A stretch of 64,000 nucleotides of DNA from Latrodectus hesperus (Eukaryota > Arthropoda > Arachnida > Araneae > Theridiidae). The stretch is from NCBI GenBank assembly GCA_037975125.1, contig CM075856.1, forward strand, positions 1,552,288 to 1,616,287, written 5' to 3'. The translations under genes were made by a program, and so were the position numbers. Of this stretch, positions 25,936 through 38,000 are shown one piece after another. How positions within the stretch are numbered: the stretch's first letter is position 1; every line of letters begins with the position of its first letter. Below the pieces are notes generated by a model. It ran no database searches and was not told the origin of the DNA. It saw nothing but the letters and a program-made list of their open reading frames with translations.

Positions 25936-28825
25936 ACCCTGTTTCCACACATATCTAATTTAACAATATTAGATCATTTTCATTACAATAAAAATGTTTC
26001 ATCAAAAAATATAAAAATTCTAACCTTGGGAAAAAAATTTTAGATGGAAAGTTGAAATTTTCATCAGACAATCTGTGATTTCTTGCATAAAATTCAGTTA
26101 CAAATTTAAAATATTTAGTAAATCAAAAGAGAACGATTTCAGAAATGTATAAATCTCCAAAAGGTTACCAACATATATTCCATTTTTATATTTTTTAATT
26201 TTTAAAATATTTTTTTTACAGTTTGATTTACCATGATTATTAAGAAATAACTTTTCGTTGTGATTATATATAATTATATGAGCTAAGAATTAGAATACAA
26301 TAATTTTGCAGAATACTTATTTCCCAATGCTGAGGTATTGATTAATATCATAAAAATAAAGAAAACAAATGAATTTTGAGCTTTTTACTTTTAGAGCCTT
26401 TCATATCAAAATTCATAAAAAAATATATGATGCATATGTATTGGCAATAAAATTTAAGCATCAAGATCATATCTAGAGACTTTTCGAAATCTCATCGTTG
26501 CCGGAAGTTTCGATTTGTTTGAAAAATCTGTAAATTTCATAACTCATACAAATATAAACAATTTTTAATCAGAAATGATATCATATAAATTAAAAATTTT
26601 ATAATTTTTGTATTTCATTTAAATCTAAAAACATTTCCTTAATGTTTAACCATTATCACAATTCATTTTAGTACTCGTCGGCTTTAGTACTTGTCAACAA
26701 TATTTAAGATTATGCAAAAAATTCAAATTTTTGAAAAAATCCACCTATACTCATGTGTTTGTAGATTTCAACTCGTTTTTATAACTTCATAAGAATAATA
26801 AAACTACTCAGCAGCAAATATTTATTATATTTAAATGATGTGCTTAGTTCTTAAATGCATGCTTATAATCATTTCATAAATTATTATATTTTTACAACAA
26901 ATAAGCTTACATTTATATACAAGCTTCATCTAACTGTTATTAATTATTAAGTTTAACATTTATTTTTGCATAAATCTAATTAATGCTTTCTTTAACAGAA
27001 AGTAAACGAATAAACGTTACAATTATACATTTAATCTTTGATAATGCTGTAATTTAAATAAGATAATAAAAATATTTTTAATTATTCAATTATATAATTA
27101 TTTCTAAGCTCAGTCTACTCATAAAAGACTTTAATTTTTAAGATGAGATTCTTTTATTAATTAATCATCATAAAGATATGCATCATTTAACATGAAATGA
27201 TAATGAACAAAAAGGAAAGGTGGATGGTTTAAGAAAATAGAAAATTAATCGTAAACGCGTTTATTTTTTTAATAAATTAGTCATTAATGTATCTTATTAT
27301 ACAAAAATTAAAAAGAAGTAAAAAATTCATGCATTAATTTTTTTCAATGAAATAAAACTCAAAATATTTTTCCTAGTATTGTGCAATTGTTATAAAAATT
27401 ACAAATAATATTTTACAAAATATTTAATAAGTTAATTTAAAGTAAAAACTCTCACTAAGTTCAAAATTTAAGCAGATGTTTAATATATATATTTTAAAAT
27501 ACATTAAAATTTCAAAGCATTTTATTTTAAAAGATTTTTGCGTTCTTAAGATTAAGAGCTTATAATCTTTTTAATTATTTGTATAGAAGTCTCAATATTA
27601 TTTAAACTTTGTAAACTGCATTTCAAAGTGAGAATAGGAATCTTTTCTTAAACTTATTTTAATAAAACATCACTAATGTTAAAGAAGTTTTGCAATAATA
27701 TGAATCACCTTAATCTATATTTTATTTTAATCCAAGTTTTATTTAAATACCAAGCATTGTTTTAATTTTATATTTAATATTTCTGAATTTTTTGAAGTAA
27801 AAAAAAATTGCAATTTTTTCTCATTCATTATCATTATTATCAATATTAAGAAAATTGGCATTGATGATATTTTGAGCTTTACGATTAGAGTTTGAACAAA
27901 GAAATACCCTAAAAAAATATCGATCTTTTTGCTCTTAAAGTTGTTAAATGAATAAAGTTGAAAAAGCACCAATAAAAACGATGCAAAGGAGAAAAAAAAA
28001 ACAAATTTTATTTCAGTCAAACCAAAAACAACTCATTAACGCTCTTTTTCTCGGACAATTAAACTTTCAACTGTGAAATAAACATTTGCTTTTCCAACGT
28101 GGGTGATTTCTTTTGTGCAGTTTTAGTAATAAGTTTATAAATGAATAAGTAACGAGAAAAAAGAAGAAAAAAATTAATAGCAAGTTCAGATTTATTTTGC
28201 TGCACACGTTCCCCCATTAAAACGAATTTTCTGCGTGCGTATAAGCAGTACAGCCGCATGCTGTTTTCATATGATACTTCCTGTGCGTGTAAAGATAGAA
28301 GAGTTTGGTTGAAAAAACAGAATTAAATTACTTTAACCCAGGGAATGTTTTCTCGGAAAAACAATTAAATAAGCTTCCCTGGAATCCCATGGGGATGTTT
28401 ACACTGAAATCTTATTAGTTACCTGCACGAGTAAGAAGTTAATTATGATTTATCGAATCTTTAAGGGTTCTTTACAGTTAACTTTGTATACTGAAGACTA
28501 CCAAACCCAATGCGATTAAGCTTAATGTTCTTCTACTTGGGGAATTCAATACCATGGATTTGAGTTTGGTTTAACTGGCTCAATTTAAGGATTTTCTTTT
28601 CTTAGATTCACGTGACTTACCTATTTATTTTCAAACATTTTTCTAAGAAAATATATCTCCAATTATTCTCAATAACCTTGATCATCGCTTAAGAGACTTA
28701 CAGTTTCTGATTTAAATTCCTGATTAATACAATAATGTCATAAATTATTATATTTGTTAATATAAAATTAATTTAAGCACTTTGGCCAATAAGCAAAATT
28801 GAAAATCAATGTATAAAATCTAGTA
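25936..28825. other. AT-rich sequence, no gene seen
   Basis: About 2.9 kb of very AT-rich DNA. Short minus-strand frames at 27739-28259 are rich in Phe, Leu, Ile and Lys and look like compositional noise. Confidence 0.5.
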
Positions 28826-28830
28826 GTAAT

Positions 28831-29003
28831 TGTTATGGGATCCAACTGTGAATCGCCCTCTAGTGGCGAAATATAGTATTAAATGTTATATGGGACTTGA
28901 AATAGAAAGGCCATGTATAATAAGCTTGTAATCAACTTCTACTCCTTCTGTATTAATTATGAAAAATAATTGACTGGTGTAATTTGTGATACCCTGCGTA
29001 ACA
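28831..29003. mobile_element. Solo LTR with 5-bp TSD
   Basis: A 173-base unit begins TGTTATGGGATCC and ends CCTGCGTAACA, so its termini are TGTTA and TAACA, a perfect 5-bp inverted repeat of the TG...CA type. It is flanked on both sides by GTAAT (28826-28830 and 29004-29008), the 5-bp target duplication made by retroviral-type integrases of Gypsy and BEL/Pao elements. It contains the GC-rich motif CGCCCTCTAGTGGCG. No internal element is nearby, so it is most simply a solo LTR left by recombination between two LTRs. Strand and family are not determined. Confidence 0.75.
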
Positions 29004-29008
29004 GTAAT

Positions 29009-31359
29009 ATATTTGTATAAATAACAGTGATTAGTACATTCATGTGTGCATTCTCATTAAATTTAACCTTATTTGTTGATCTTATTTTTTTATCAGTTGT
29101 TTATTTCTGTAAAAAGAAAGCTACTCACACATCTTATCAACTTGTAATTTTGAACTACAGTCAAAGGATTAAGTTGACACTTGAAAGGTATTAAATTCTA
29201 ACCCTATATATAACAAATTATAGTGGGGAAAGCAATTATAAATTTATCGGAAAAAAAATTTTAAAAAATCGAAAAGAAAGCATTGCTCAACAGTAGAAAC
29301 TTCTTATTGGTAATAACACTTCACTGAGACAGACATTTACAGTTTGAAAAGCTATGTAATATGAAATTCATGATATTTATATGATTTACACTACATACAC
29401 ACAGAAGACTATTCTATAAATAATTAATCTTAGATTCATTTTCCAATTGGCCAATTGTTCTCACAAAATAATATATTTTCTTACTGCTTTTTCAAACTTT
29501 TTAATAACCATAAAGATGCTAATTCCCTGTAATTAAGAAGGACGTTATTAAATTAAAAGCGAAATAAATGTATCATAAAATATTTTCCATTATTTTCTCA
29601 GTGGTAATCCAAACAGTGTTACACTAACTCTCAAGTATTACAAATAAAATCAGAACATTAGTAAATTATCTGAGAAATCTTATAATAGTTTTTTTTTCTA
29701 ATATAGATATTTAAACGATGTTATCGTTTACAGAATCTTATTAAATTAATTCAGTGAAACAATGGTTAATTGGAAAATTATGATCCGTATGTTTTGTCTG
29801 GTTTGCTTATCGCTCACTTGCAATTTTTTTCACACAAGTGTGCACTCATTAAAGTGGGATATTCAGTTTATACTGTAGATTCTGAATATATAGCAAAAAA
29901 AAAAAACATTCAAGCTCTAGGTAGAAATGCAATCCATGAGTTGTTGAACCGAAAACTTTGTACTAACCATTCAGTTGTTTGCTCTCAGATCTTAATTCTT
30001 AAATTTCATTGATAAATTAAATGAAGCATTCAACAATATATTATAGTGGTATAACTATCATCTTAATAAAATTTTTCTTCTTAAATTTACCTCCATTAAA
30101 TCATTTTTATTATGTTTTAATAAAACATGAAATTAGTCTTATCAATGATAGTCCAGAAGTGGCCCTTAAAAATTACCATACGACTATGAATTTTAATCAA
30201 GGTGATTGATTAAATAATTTATTTAAGATAGAAATGTCTAAATGTAAAAATGAGTGCTTTTTGTTTGTGAAATTTATAAGAGATAGTTTACTAAATTAAA
30301 AAAGAGGTCTATTAAATTCATTCAGTGGAAACCATTCCTCCTTGTAGCACAGATTTAATTATAAATATATACCTTTCTGTATCATTTTTGATTTAATAAA
30401 AATTATAGAGCATATTTTAATAAAAATTTTCTTGTGATTGTTCGAGCTTTCTAATATTTTAAATAAATACATTTCATATACAGTCCATATAGTACATTGC
30501 TGTAACTGGTACTTCAAACTTAAAATTTAATGTATCGTAGAATATTTTTACAGTAAAATTTATATGAATATTACCTGAATTGTGTCATAGTGCAAAATCT
30601 TAAAACTGCCGTGATAAATAGTCGAAATAATCTACAGTTATAATCTAATTTAAATTCTGTTTTATTTAGTTAACTCATTCTAAAATATATTAATTTCGGA
30701 TTTACTACCTGAAATATATTGATTTATTTAAAGTATAATAAATATGTTCTTCGAGATATGTGTTGAGGACATATATGCTCATAAAACTCACGTGACATTA
30801 ATTTACGTACATTTGCTTACAGTTGAAGAGAGAGTCTCTAGTCATGCAAATATTTTCAAATGTTTCTATGGAGGATTAAGTCATACATTTATTTGTGAAT
30901 TGCATGCACTTCCCATGAACATTTCTCATCGTTTAAATGAAATTTGGTTTGAATGTTTTTTATCATATATTTTTCTTGAAAACTTGTTGCTGAGCTAACA
31001 GCTGAATATTCAAAGATATGATCATTAATTCAAAACGTTGAAAATTCAAATTTTCCATTTCACTCGAATTGTTTACAATGGTTCGGAATCTATTTTGAAT
31101 TTCTGATATCGATCAAATTAACAATCACAAACAAAAGGAGAACAATACAGCAAATAAATTTGCATATCTCGAAAAAATTAATTTTCTTATAAAAAATAAC
31201 TAATATTGATAAATAAATCTAAGCTCTATAGTAGTCATTAAATTAGATTAAGTGCTTACTGCATCTCAAAAGAAGAATATTTGAACAACATTCGTCTTCA
31301 TAGTAATTTTTGTGGTAGGTTCTTATTGAGTGTTGTGAGTAAATTGATAATGGATAAAT
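29009..31359. other. AT-rich sequence, no gene seen
   Basis: Short plus-strand open frames at 29770-30012 and 30744-30998 were examined. They have no recognisable domain, splice context or composition bias, so I do not call them genes. Confidence 0.45.
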
Positions 31360-31413
31360 AACAGATTACACAGAACAAACATTTTAATAAATGTTTGTCC
31401 TGTGTAATCTGTT
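31360..31413. repeat. Near-perfect 25-bp hairpin
   Basis: Arms 31360-31384 and 31389-31413 pair over 25 positions with one mismatch around a TAAT loop. The left arm begins AACAGATTACACAG. It could be a fused inverted-repeat remnant of a small DNA transposon or a snap-back replication product. No function is visible. Confidence 0.85.
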
Positions 31414-31550
31414 GATGTTAATACATCACATAAAAATAAACTAACAAACATAAACAGGAGAGTAACGCAAAATATTGTTTTCCATCTCTTGTTTTTCATT
31501 CTTTTCTTTTCGTATCAAGTTCGCAGCTCAACCTGCGGCCAAAATCACTG

Positions 31551-31660
31551 ACTCTAATTAGAGACTTAGAGATTCTAATTAGAATCAAAGCATCTAATTT
31601 CAGAGAAACCAAAGTTTCTAATTAGAAATTCTTCATTCTAATTCAGAACTTTCTAATAAT
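31551..31660. promoter_or_regulatory. Cluster of six TCTAAT motifs, three as palindromes
   Basis: Six TCTAAT motifs centre near 31557, 31578, 31597, 31621, 31641 and 31656, about 15-24 bases apart. Three form perfect palindromes: CTCTAATTAGAG (31552-31563), GATTCTAATTAGAATC (31571-31586) and TTTCTAATTAGAAA (31615-31628). TAATTA is the classic homeodomain core, so a homeodomain-bound element is possible. A degenerate minisatellite of about 20 bp explains the pattern equally well. Confidence 0.35.
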
Positions 31661-32832
31661 TTGCAACTGGAGAATGATTGTAAAATTCATATTTAAGAAA
31701 ATATAACCAATAAATATTGATATGATACAAAATATTTAAGATTTGTTTTAACCAAAGATCGCACATTTTAATACTTCAAGTAGAATATTAGCGCTGATTC
31801 TATAGATGAAATTTGAATAATCTTATTTTGTGCAACAAAGTTTCACATTTCTAGGAATGGGATAATACGCTAAGATAGGACTTCTGGGAAGGAACAAACG
31901 TAAAATAGGCATGATTTCAAACTAAGAATATGAAAACTGTAATAAATATCTAATTCAAATTTTGGCATCAGAAATATTGTAACATTTACAGTAATTCATT
32001 AATAACATAATTTTTGTCAAAATACAGTCCCTTAATTCCTCTCCGATTTTTGCGATTTTTCTTATAAGTAAGACATATAAATTAATATATTCAATATACA
32101 TAAAATCTCTCTTTAGAATCCTTGTTGGAATAATTTTGTAGGAACTATAATTGCTTGGTCAGTAAGCATGTCATTGAAATTTAAATGTAATATTTTTTTA
32201 ATTCACGCAATCTACTGATTTTTAAATTATAACACATTTTTATCATAATTGTAATAATCTCTTATTGATTTTTATAACTAAATATGTGTATCAGCGTATG
32301 TTGCAGCGTATCTCTATTTTATATCTGAAAATGAGCTTTCAGTTAAAATTAGCGCAATGTGAAATCTTTCATAATGTAATATTCCTTTATTGACACATAC
32401 ACTTTTCGGTATATATTTCTCTACAGGCACACAAAAGTATGATACTGCTTTTCAGAATATAAGGTCATAAATTCGATTGCAAAAATTATTGAATATTAGG
32501 TGATAGAAAGGCTAAAGTGAATATTACGTTCACAGTTCACCATACGCAAATTTGGAGTTCATTATGGGCTGCTAATCAAATTCCAATACCTACGTCTCGT
32601 CTTTTTTACTAAAACATTTTCGCCAATTGGCGAGGCAGTATCGTAATGTTTACTTTTACCAACAGATGTTGCTCTTTTAATGGGACGTTTGTGAAGTGGG
32701 ATCTTGAGGGTTTTCTAGATTTTCTATTTTGTGACAAGTGTGCACAATTCATTGTCGATGAAAAAAAAGTGGATATTAAAATGTTTTTCCTGATACGCTG
32801 CTCCAAATCAAATTTATAATATTTATTAAAAA
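31661..32832. other. AT-rich sequence, no gene seen
   Basis: No coding-like frame or repeat family is recognised. Confidence 0.5.
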
Positions 32833-32920
32833 ATTACTATAAAAATGCAGTTCCAAAATTATTTTTTCAAATCTTTATGTTGTTGTTTAACAAAATGATA
32901 CGGCTTCAAATGATTCTTAT
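32833..32920. repeat. Direct repeat, copy 1 of 2
   Basis: An 88-base segment (starts TTACTATAAAAATGCAGTTC, contains AATGATACGGCTTC) that recurs at 33677-33763 with only a few changes. The spacing of about 850 bases is compatible with a segmental duplication or a very short LTR pair, but the ends show no TG...CA. Confidence 0.85.
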
Positions 32921-33676
32921 ATCATGTCAAATATTTATGCATTATTTTTATAAAAAAGAAATCTTGATTATGAAACTGAGTAATAAATATATAACTAAAG
33001 AAATGTTTTATGACTTAATTTTTCTACTTCAATATTCATTATAAATAAAAATTCCTCATTATAAAAAGCGAGAAATCTATAAATTTATTATTAGTATTAG
33101 CTTCAAAATGGAAGTCCATAGTTTTTAACCATGAGTTTTATAATAATTTTTTTATTTATTTGAAATTCTGAAAATTTGTTTAAAAGGAAATTAACGAAAA
33201 GAGATATAAAGTTCATAATATGTTAAGCAAGAAAATATAACCACACACACAACGTGATTATTATTAAATATTTCAAAAGAAGATATTAATTGCTTATGAA
33301 ATTAAACTAGTTTGAGAGAAACATAAATGAAATATTTTATCGTACTTATTCTAGATAAAAAAAATCTTAAAAATTCTCAGCATTTCACGAACTATATGTC
33401 ATAATTTTTTTTTATTTATAATTGTTATTAAAATACATTTGACAAATTAGAAAATTCTAAAACTTGTGTGTATTTCTACAAAATTTAAAAAAAACTAAAT
33501 CACTTTTGAAATGAAAATAAAATTTTATTTTTAAGAAGATAAAAATAAAATTTTAGTTTAAAGAATTTTAGTTTTAAGAATCAGAAAAGTAAAATGCATC
33601 CCAAGAGAATTTTGAAATCCAATTTTCTATTTCTGTTATGAAATTCTTTTGAATTTGTGAATATTTTATCACTTTT
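32921..33676. other. AT-rich spacer between direct repeats
   Basis: No open frame, primer-binding site or polypurine tract is visible, so the flanking repeats are not supported as LTRs. Confidence 0.45.
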
Positions 33677-33763
33677 TTACTATAAAAATGCAGTTCCAGA
33701 ATTATTTTTTCAAATCTTTATGTTGTTAACTAACAAAATGATACGGCTTCAAATGATTCTTAT
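33677..33763. repeat. Direct repeat, copy 2 of 2
   Basis: Second copy of the segment at 32833-32920, same orientation, with small differences around TGTTGTTAAC. Confidence 0.85.
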
Positions 33764-33764
33764 T

Positions 33765-34335
33765 ATTTAGACTAAATTCATTTACGTAAAAATATTTATT
33801 TAAAAAAATAGAAATCTCAAGTAGGGTATATATATAACATATAGTTTCCCAATTTTACTATTTCCAAGTAAATTCAGTTATAACTACAAATTTTACTTAA
33901 TATTTATACAATAGCAAGAAGAATTGTATGGAAAAAAGTTTGAATCTTCTTTTTTACTCTAATTAAATTCATTTTCAAATTAAGTATTTGCTTTTTAAGA
34001 ATAAAAAAAATTCAAAAATTATTTAATTTTTAATTTTTAATAAAATTTATGATTATTTAATTTTTAATAAAATTTATTCTTTATTTCCCCTAATTTCTAA
34101 ACAAAGTCAGATATTACAATAAAAATCACTTGATACATAGGAAACAAAACGACAATTGACTTCACAAATTTCCCGTTACTATAGTTAAATTCATTTACGA
34201 TGAAAAAGTAAATTTAAGAATAAAGAAACTCGGGCATAATTAAACTCCTATTTTATATTTTTAATTTCCAAATGAAATTAACTATAACAACAAAATTGAC
34301 TTGATACTTATTCAACAATGCAAAATCTATATTAA
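33765..34335. repeat. Three diverged tandem units of about 190-220 bp
   Basis: Units start with TAAATTCATTTACG-like sequence at about 33772, 33962 (AAATTCATTTTC) and 34185. Each continues through an A-rich stretch to 'TTTCCAA.T.AA' and then 'ACTTGATACTTA'-like sequence. The similarity is old and patchy. The adjoining 88-base direct repeat lies directly upstream. Confidence 0.5.
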
Positions 34336-34887
34336 AATGGTTTTACACATTGAATGATTAAATTAATTTTTAGAAGAAATATTTTCATTTAAATATGATC
34401 GATCAAATATGATTTATGAAGTATAAAATGTATTTTTTACAAGTTTATAATATCACAATATTATAGTAACGCTAATTTGAAGGTTATATTTTGTAAGTAA
34501 ATTTTCATCGAAATATCCATTGAATATTGATAAATTCAGCTATACCGGATAAAATTGAAGCATTTAATATTTTTAAAAAGGATGGGAATGTATAAAATCC
34601 TTTCGAATTTCTTACTTTTCACTCCTATATTGATACCTTTGATATTCCCTAATGACTTTGATTATTACTTATTTCATTATATAAATAGGATGAAAAAAAC
34701 AGTAATATTTCTAAAAAAGAAATATTTTATAGAATCCCGATGTAATTCGAGACGTCCTTCCCTGGAAACTTGGCCAATCTATCACTGCTTTTTGTGAATC
34801 ACTACGCTCAACACTATCTAATTTTTTTCCTCTCTATCACTTTTTTAATACTTTTTGGATGTATTCCTCTCCCCTGATTTCGAAGAC
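34336..34887. other. AT-rich sequence, no gene seen
   Basis: A plus-strand open frame at 34555-34797 has no recognisable domain and is not called. Confidence 0.45.
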
Positions 34888-35008
34888 TTACGAAATACGT
34901 TTTACAGATAAAGAGAGATTCTTTTTTTACTTCTACAGCAGGTGTTTCTGAAGAAGAAAATTTTCGAAAAATGATTGATTGAGTAAACCGAGATCGATCT
35001 TTTATACC
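34888..35008 (-). promoter_or_regulatory. Possible TATA promoter with first-exon donor
   Basis: On the minus strand a good TATA box, GGTATAAAAGATC, lies at about 34999-35008. An ACTCAATC initiator-like site lies about 30 bases downstream (near 34975). A consensus splice donor, CGTAAGT, lies near 34889, and no ATG occurs between, as expected for a noncoding first exon. The evidence is motif-level only; in AT-rich DNA such combinations arise by chance. Confidence 0.25.
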
Positions 35009-35884
35009 AAAGAAAATTTTTCTTCAGCGACGAGCTTGTATCCGATCGCTATTTTTCTTATCTTAGAATTTTATACTTTATTCTAACATCGTGGATTACT
35101 CTTTCCAATGAAAAAAATAAAATAAAATTTATGATAAGTAATTTTTGCAATTTAAACTTTAAAACATGCGAAAACTTTTGATATCGGCATCCGTTTTTCT
35201 AATTTTATACTCTCGCTTACTTAAAGTACAACATTTTTCTAAAATTTTACTGAAATTCAAAGTGAATATATGACAATTATAAAGCAACACACAATATTCT
35301 ATATTTGCACGTAGTATCTGTTGACAAAAATAATTATAGATTTAATAATTTACATTGTTTATGAAATGTAATATTTAATATTCTCCATATTTTAAAGGAA
35401 TTATATTTAGTATCTATAAAAATTTTATTTTCTATACAATAATATTAATTTTTATAAGGCATTTATTATATTGAATTTTTGGTATTTTTCCATTATACCT
35501 CTCCTTTTTAGCCTAAGCAGGTTTTTTTACGAAGAAGTAAAAATAATATAACGTAGATACGATCATTTTATTGGCTCAGAATCTTATTTTAAATTTAATA
35601 CTTACTAAATTGAACTTTGTTACAAAATTGAATAAAAAAATGGTAAACAATGGTAAACAAGATAAATATTAAATAAAGCTAAAACTAGCTTGTGTGTGCA
35701 AAAGATTACTTAGTGATAATTTTGTCAGTTAAAAAAAGCATTACGGTCACAAATCTCCTAGAGCAAAAAACAACTATCTACAGCAAAATTTAATTGCGTC
35801 TCATTGAAAAAAAAGTTACTGTTACATTATACTTACTCAATCATTCACCGATGTGATTGCTTAAGCTGTTTCCACCAGAGGTAC
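35009..35884. other. AT-rich sequence, no gene seen
   Basis: No supported feature up to the target site of SINE copy C. Confidence 0.45.
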
Positions 35885-36158
35885 GCCCCCAACTTGTCTA
35901 GTGGTCAGCGTGCCTGACTGCGTATGGGGAGGTCCTGGCTTCGATTCCCAGTTCGGGCATGGATGTACTTTCTCTCTCTATCTATCCTGTCTTTGTCCTT
36001 TCCTTGTATGAATGTGGTCTGAATGGTTGCCTACCCTATAAACGGGTACCTATGGCATGTGTGTACTGAGGAAGTCGGACTCCACACCAAAATATGGTTC
36101 AGTTGGAAAAGTGGAGCAGCGCACACCATAATGCCAGCCTAGCTAGCACACAACAACA
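35885..36158 (+). mobile_element. tRNA-derived SINE copy C
   Basis: Complete copy of the main SINE family. The tRNA-like head contains the A-box region TCTAGTGGTCAGCGTGCC (about 35898-35915) and B box GGCTTCGATTCCC (about 35937-35949). A body with ACGGGTACCTATGGCATG and AGGAAGTCGGACTCC follows, then a CACAACAACAAC tail. Flanks ACCAGAGGTAC (35874-35884) and ACCAGAGATAC (36159-36169) form an 11-bp TSD with one mismatch. An intact pol III promoter is plausible. Confidence 0.92.
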
Positions 36159-36169
36159 ACCAGAGATAC

Positions 36170-37692
36170 ATTTGTGTTTAAATAACTTTTATCAATAAGT
36201 GATAATTTTTTCGTTTATAAAATGTAAGGAAATTGTATAATTTTTCAGTAGCTTCTGAAAACGTTAACATATGCATGCTACAAATGGATTATTTATGACA
36301 ATAATTTGCGATTTTTTTCTTTCCCATTATGGCGATTATCGAAAGCAGATGTATAATGGAAAAATGCAGAATTCTTTTAAAGAACTTTGAGGAAGAGTGT
36401 CCTTGAATGAAAATTTTAAGAAACGTAATGCTAATATATACAATATAAGTGATTCAAAAATAAAAATTCAATATCAGAAAGTCATTAAATAATTTCTTGG
36501 TACTTCTTTAATAATGAAAGCTTTTCTCTGTACATATTCATAATGTATATTTATAATAAAAAATCTTGTTTTTGTTAACCAATTTTTTCTGGTATTGAGT
36601 TTAAATAATACAAGTAATACTATAAGTGTTTTTAGATGAATAATCAAATTATACACCCCATAAGCAGTAATTAAGTATACTGGCAAACTATTAAAAATAT
36701 TTAATAAAAATTAAATTAACTATATTTTTTCTCTCTTCCTTCCTTTCTTCCTTCTCTCTTTCTAATAGTTTTATTTTGTAATTAATTATTCATTTTTTAT
36801 AGAAAAATTATTTATTACTATGTTTTACTGAATCTGCACGGAATTTTTTTTTACAGTTTTAGCGATATTTTTTATGATCCATAAATTAAAATAATGTTTA
36901 ATCATAAGAATATATATATATATAATTTATATGCACTTTACCTTACTTTATAAGAAACAACAAAACTCTGAAAATTTTGCTTAATACAAAAATTTATTTT
37001 CTTTTTTCTCCCAAAATAGAAATTTGCTTGCGTTACTATCCGTTTTGTTTTTCTTTTTTTCACGTTTTTTTTCTTAAATTTATGTTAATAATATATTTTA
37101 TTAACTGCAATTTGTGTTTTTAGAATAAAAATGATTTATAGTATTGTAGAAGACATGTTTTAATTAATGTTTATTCAGGAACAGGATATAAATTTGTGCA
37201 ATTTATTCTTCTCCACTGGAAAATGTTGAAAACTTATATCTTAAGGAAAAACGAAACACTCTCGTAAGTAATAAGAACTGGATAAAATATAAGAACCAAA
37301 AAATTAGCATTTTTAAAAAAATAAATGGGGAAAAATTTAGCACTAGCTACTTCCAAGCAAACTTTTATTTTTAAAATGTATTTTATGGTTATTTTTCAAG
37401 TCCCTTTAACATTGATTTAAAAAATTAAAAGATTTAAAGAGTTTTATTAAAAACACGTATTATTAATGAATAATTTCAAAAATAACTGCTAAAGTTAAAA
37501 AAATATCTCGAGTATATTTATGTATGTCTGTAAAGTTTATAAGTTTTAAAATGCTGTTCCATTGTGTAGGATAAAACGTTTAACCAAGAAGATTGTATAA
37601 ATATTAATTTTGAAGTAAAATCATCAGAAGTACTAATTAATACAATAATTGAGAAATAGTAATTTTTTTGTATTGATCTTATCTTTTGGTTG
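36170..37692. other. AT-rich sequence, no gene seen
   Basis: Contains a CT-rich tract at 36731-36766 and a short TA run at 36909-36924. No gene is supported. Confidence 0.5.
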
Positions 37693-38000
37693 GTTAGTTG
37701 GTGTTGTATCCATGGGGAGAGCTATAGATGACCATGAGTGTGCAGAACCTGGCTATCTACTTGATGATGTTGTTAGTTGGTGTCATATCCATGTAGAGAG
37801 CTATAGATGACCATGAGTGTGCAGAGCCTGGCTATCTACTTGATGATGTTGTTAGTTGGTGTCGTATCCATGTAGAGAGCTATAGATGACCATGAGTGTG
37901 CAGAGCCTGGATCTACTTGATGATGTTGTTAGTTGGTGTCGTATCCATATAGAGAGCTATAGATGACCATGAGTGTGCAGAACCTGGCTATCTACTTGAC
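37693..38000 (-). repeat. 79-bp tandem repeat at a LINE 3' end
   Basis: Almost four units start at 37693, 37772, 37851 and 37928 (the third is 77 bases). Each contains AGAGCTATAGATGACCATGA and TGATGATGTTGTTAGTTGG. Units differ by only a few bases, so the array is recent or homogenised. It immediately follows, in minus-strand sense, a LINE C-terminal remnant, and is best read as that element's repetitive 3' UTR. Confidence 0.9.

Noticed and set aside
29770..30998. Plus-strand frames of 62-84 residues
   Set aside because: No domain, no splice signals that I could defend, and composition typical of random AT-rich DNA.
32833..33763. Short LTR retrotransposon bounded by the 88-bp direct repeats
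   Set aside because: Ends lack TG...CA, no TSD, and no primer-binding site or polypurine tract in the 750-base interior.
15590..34335. CRISPR-like arrays among the tandem repeats
   Set aside because: Repeats are diverged head-to-tail units without unique spacers, and the DNA is plainly eukaryotic.
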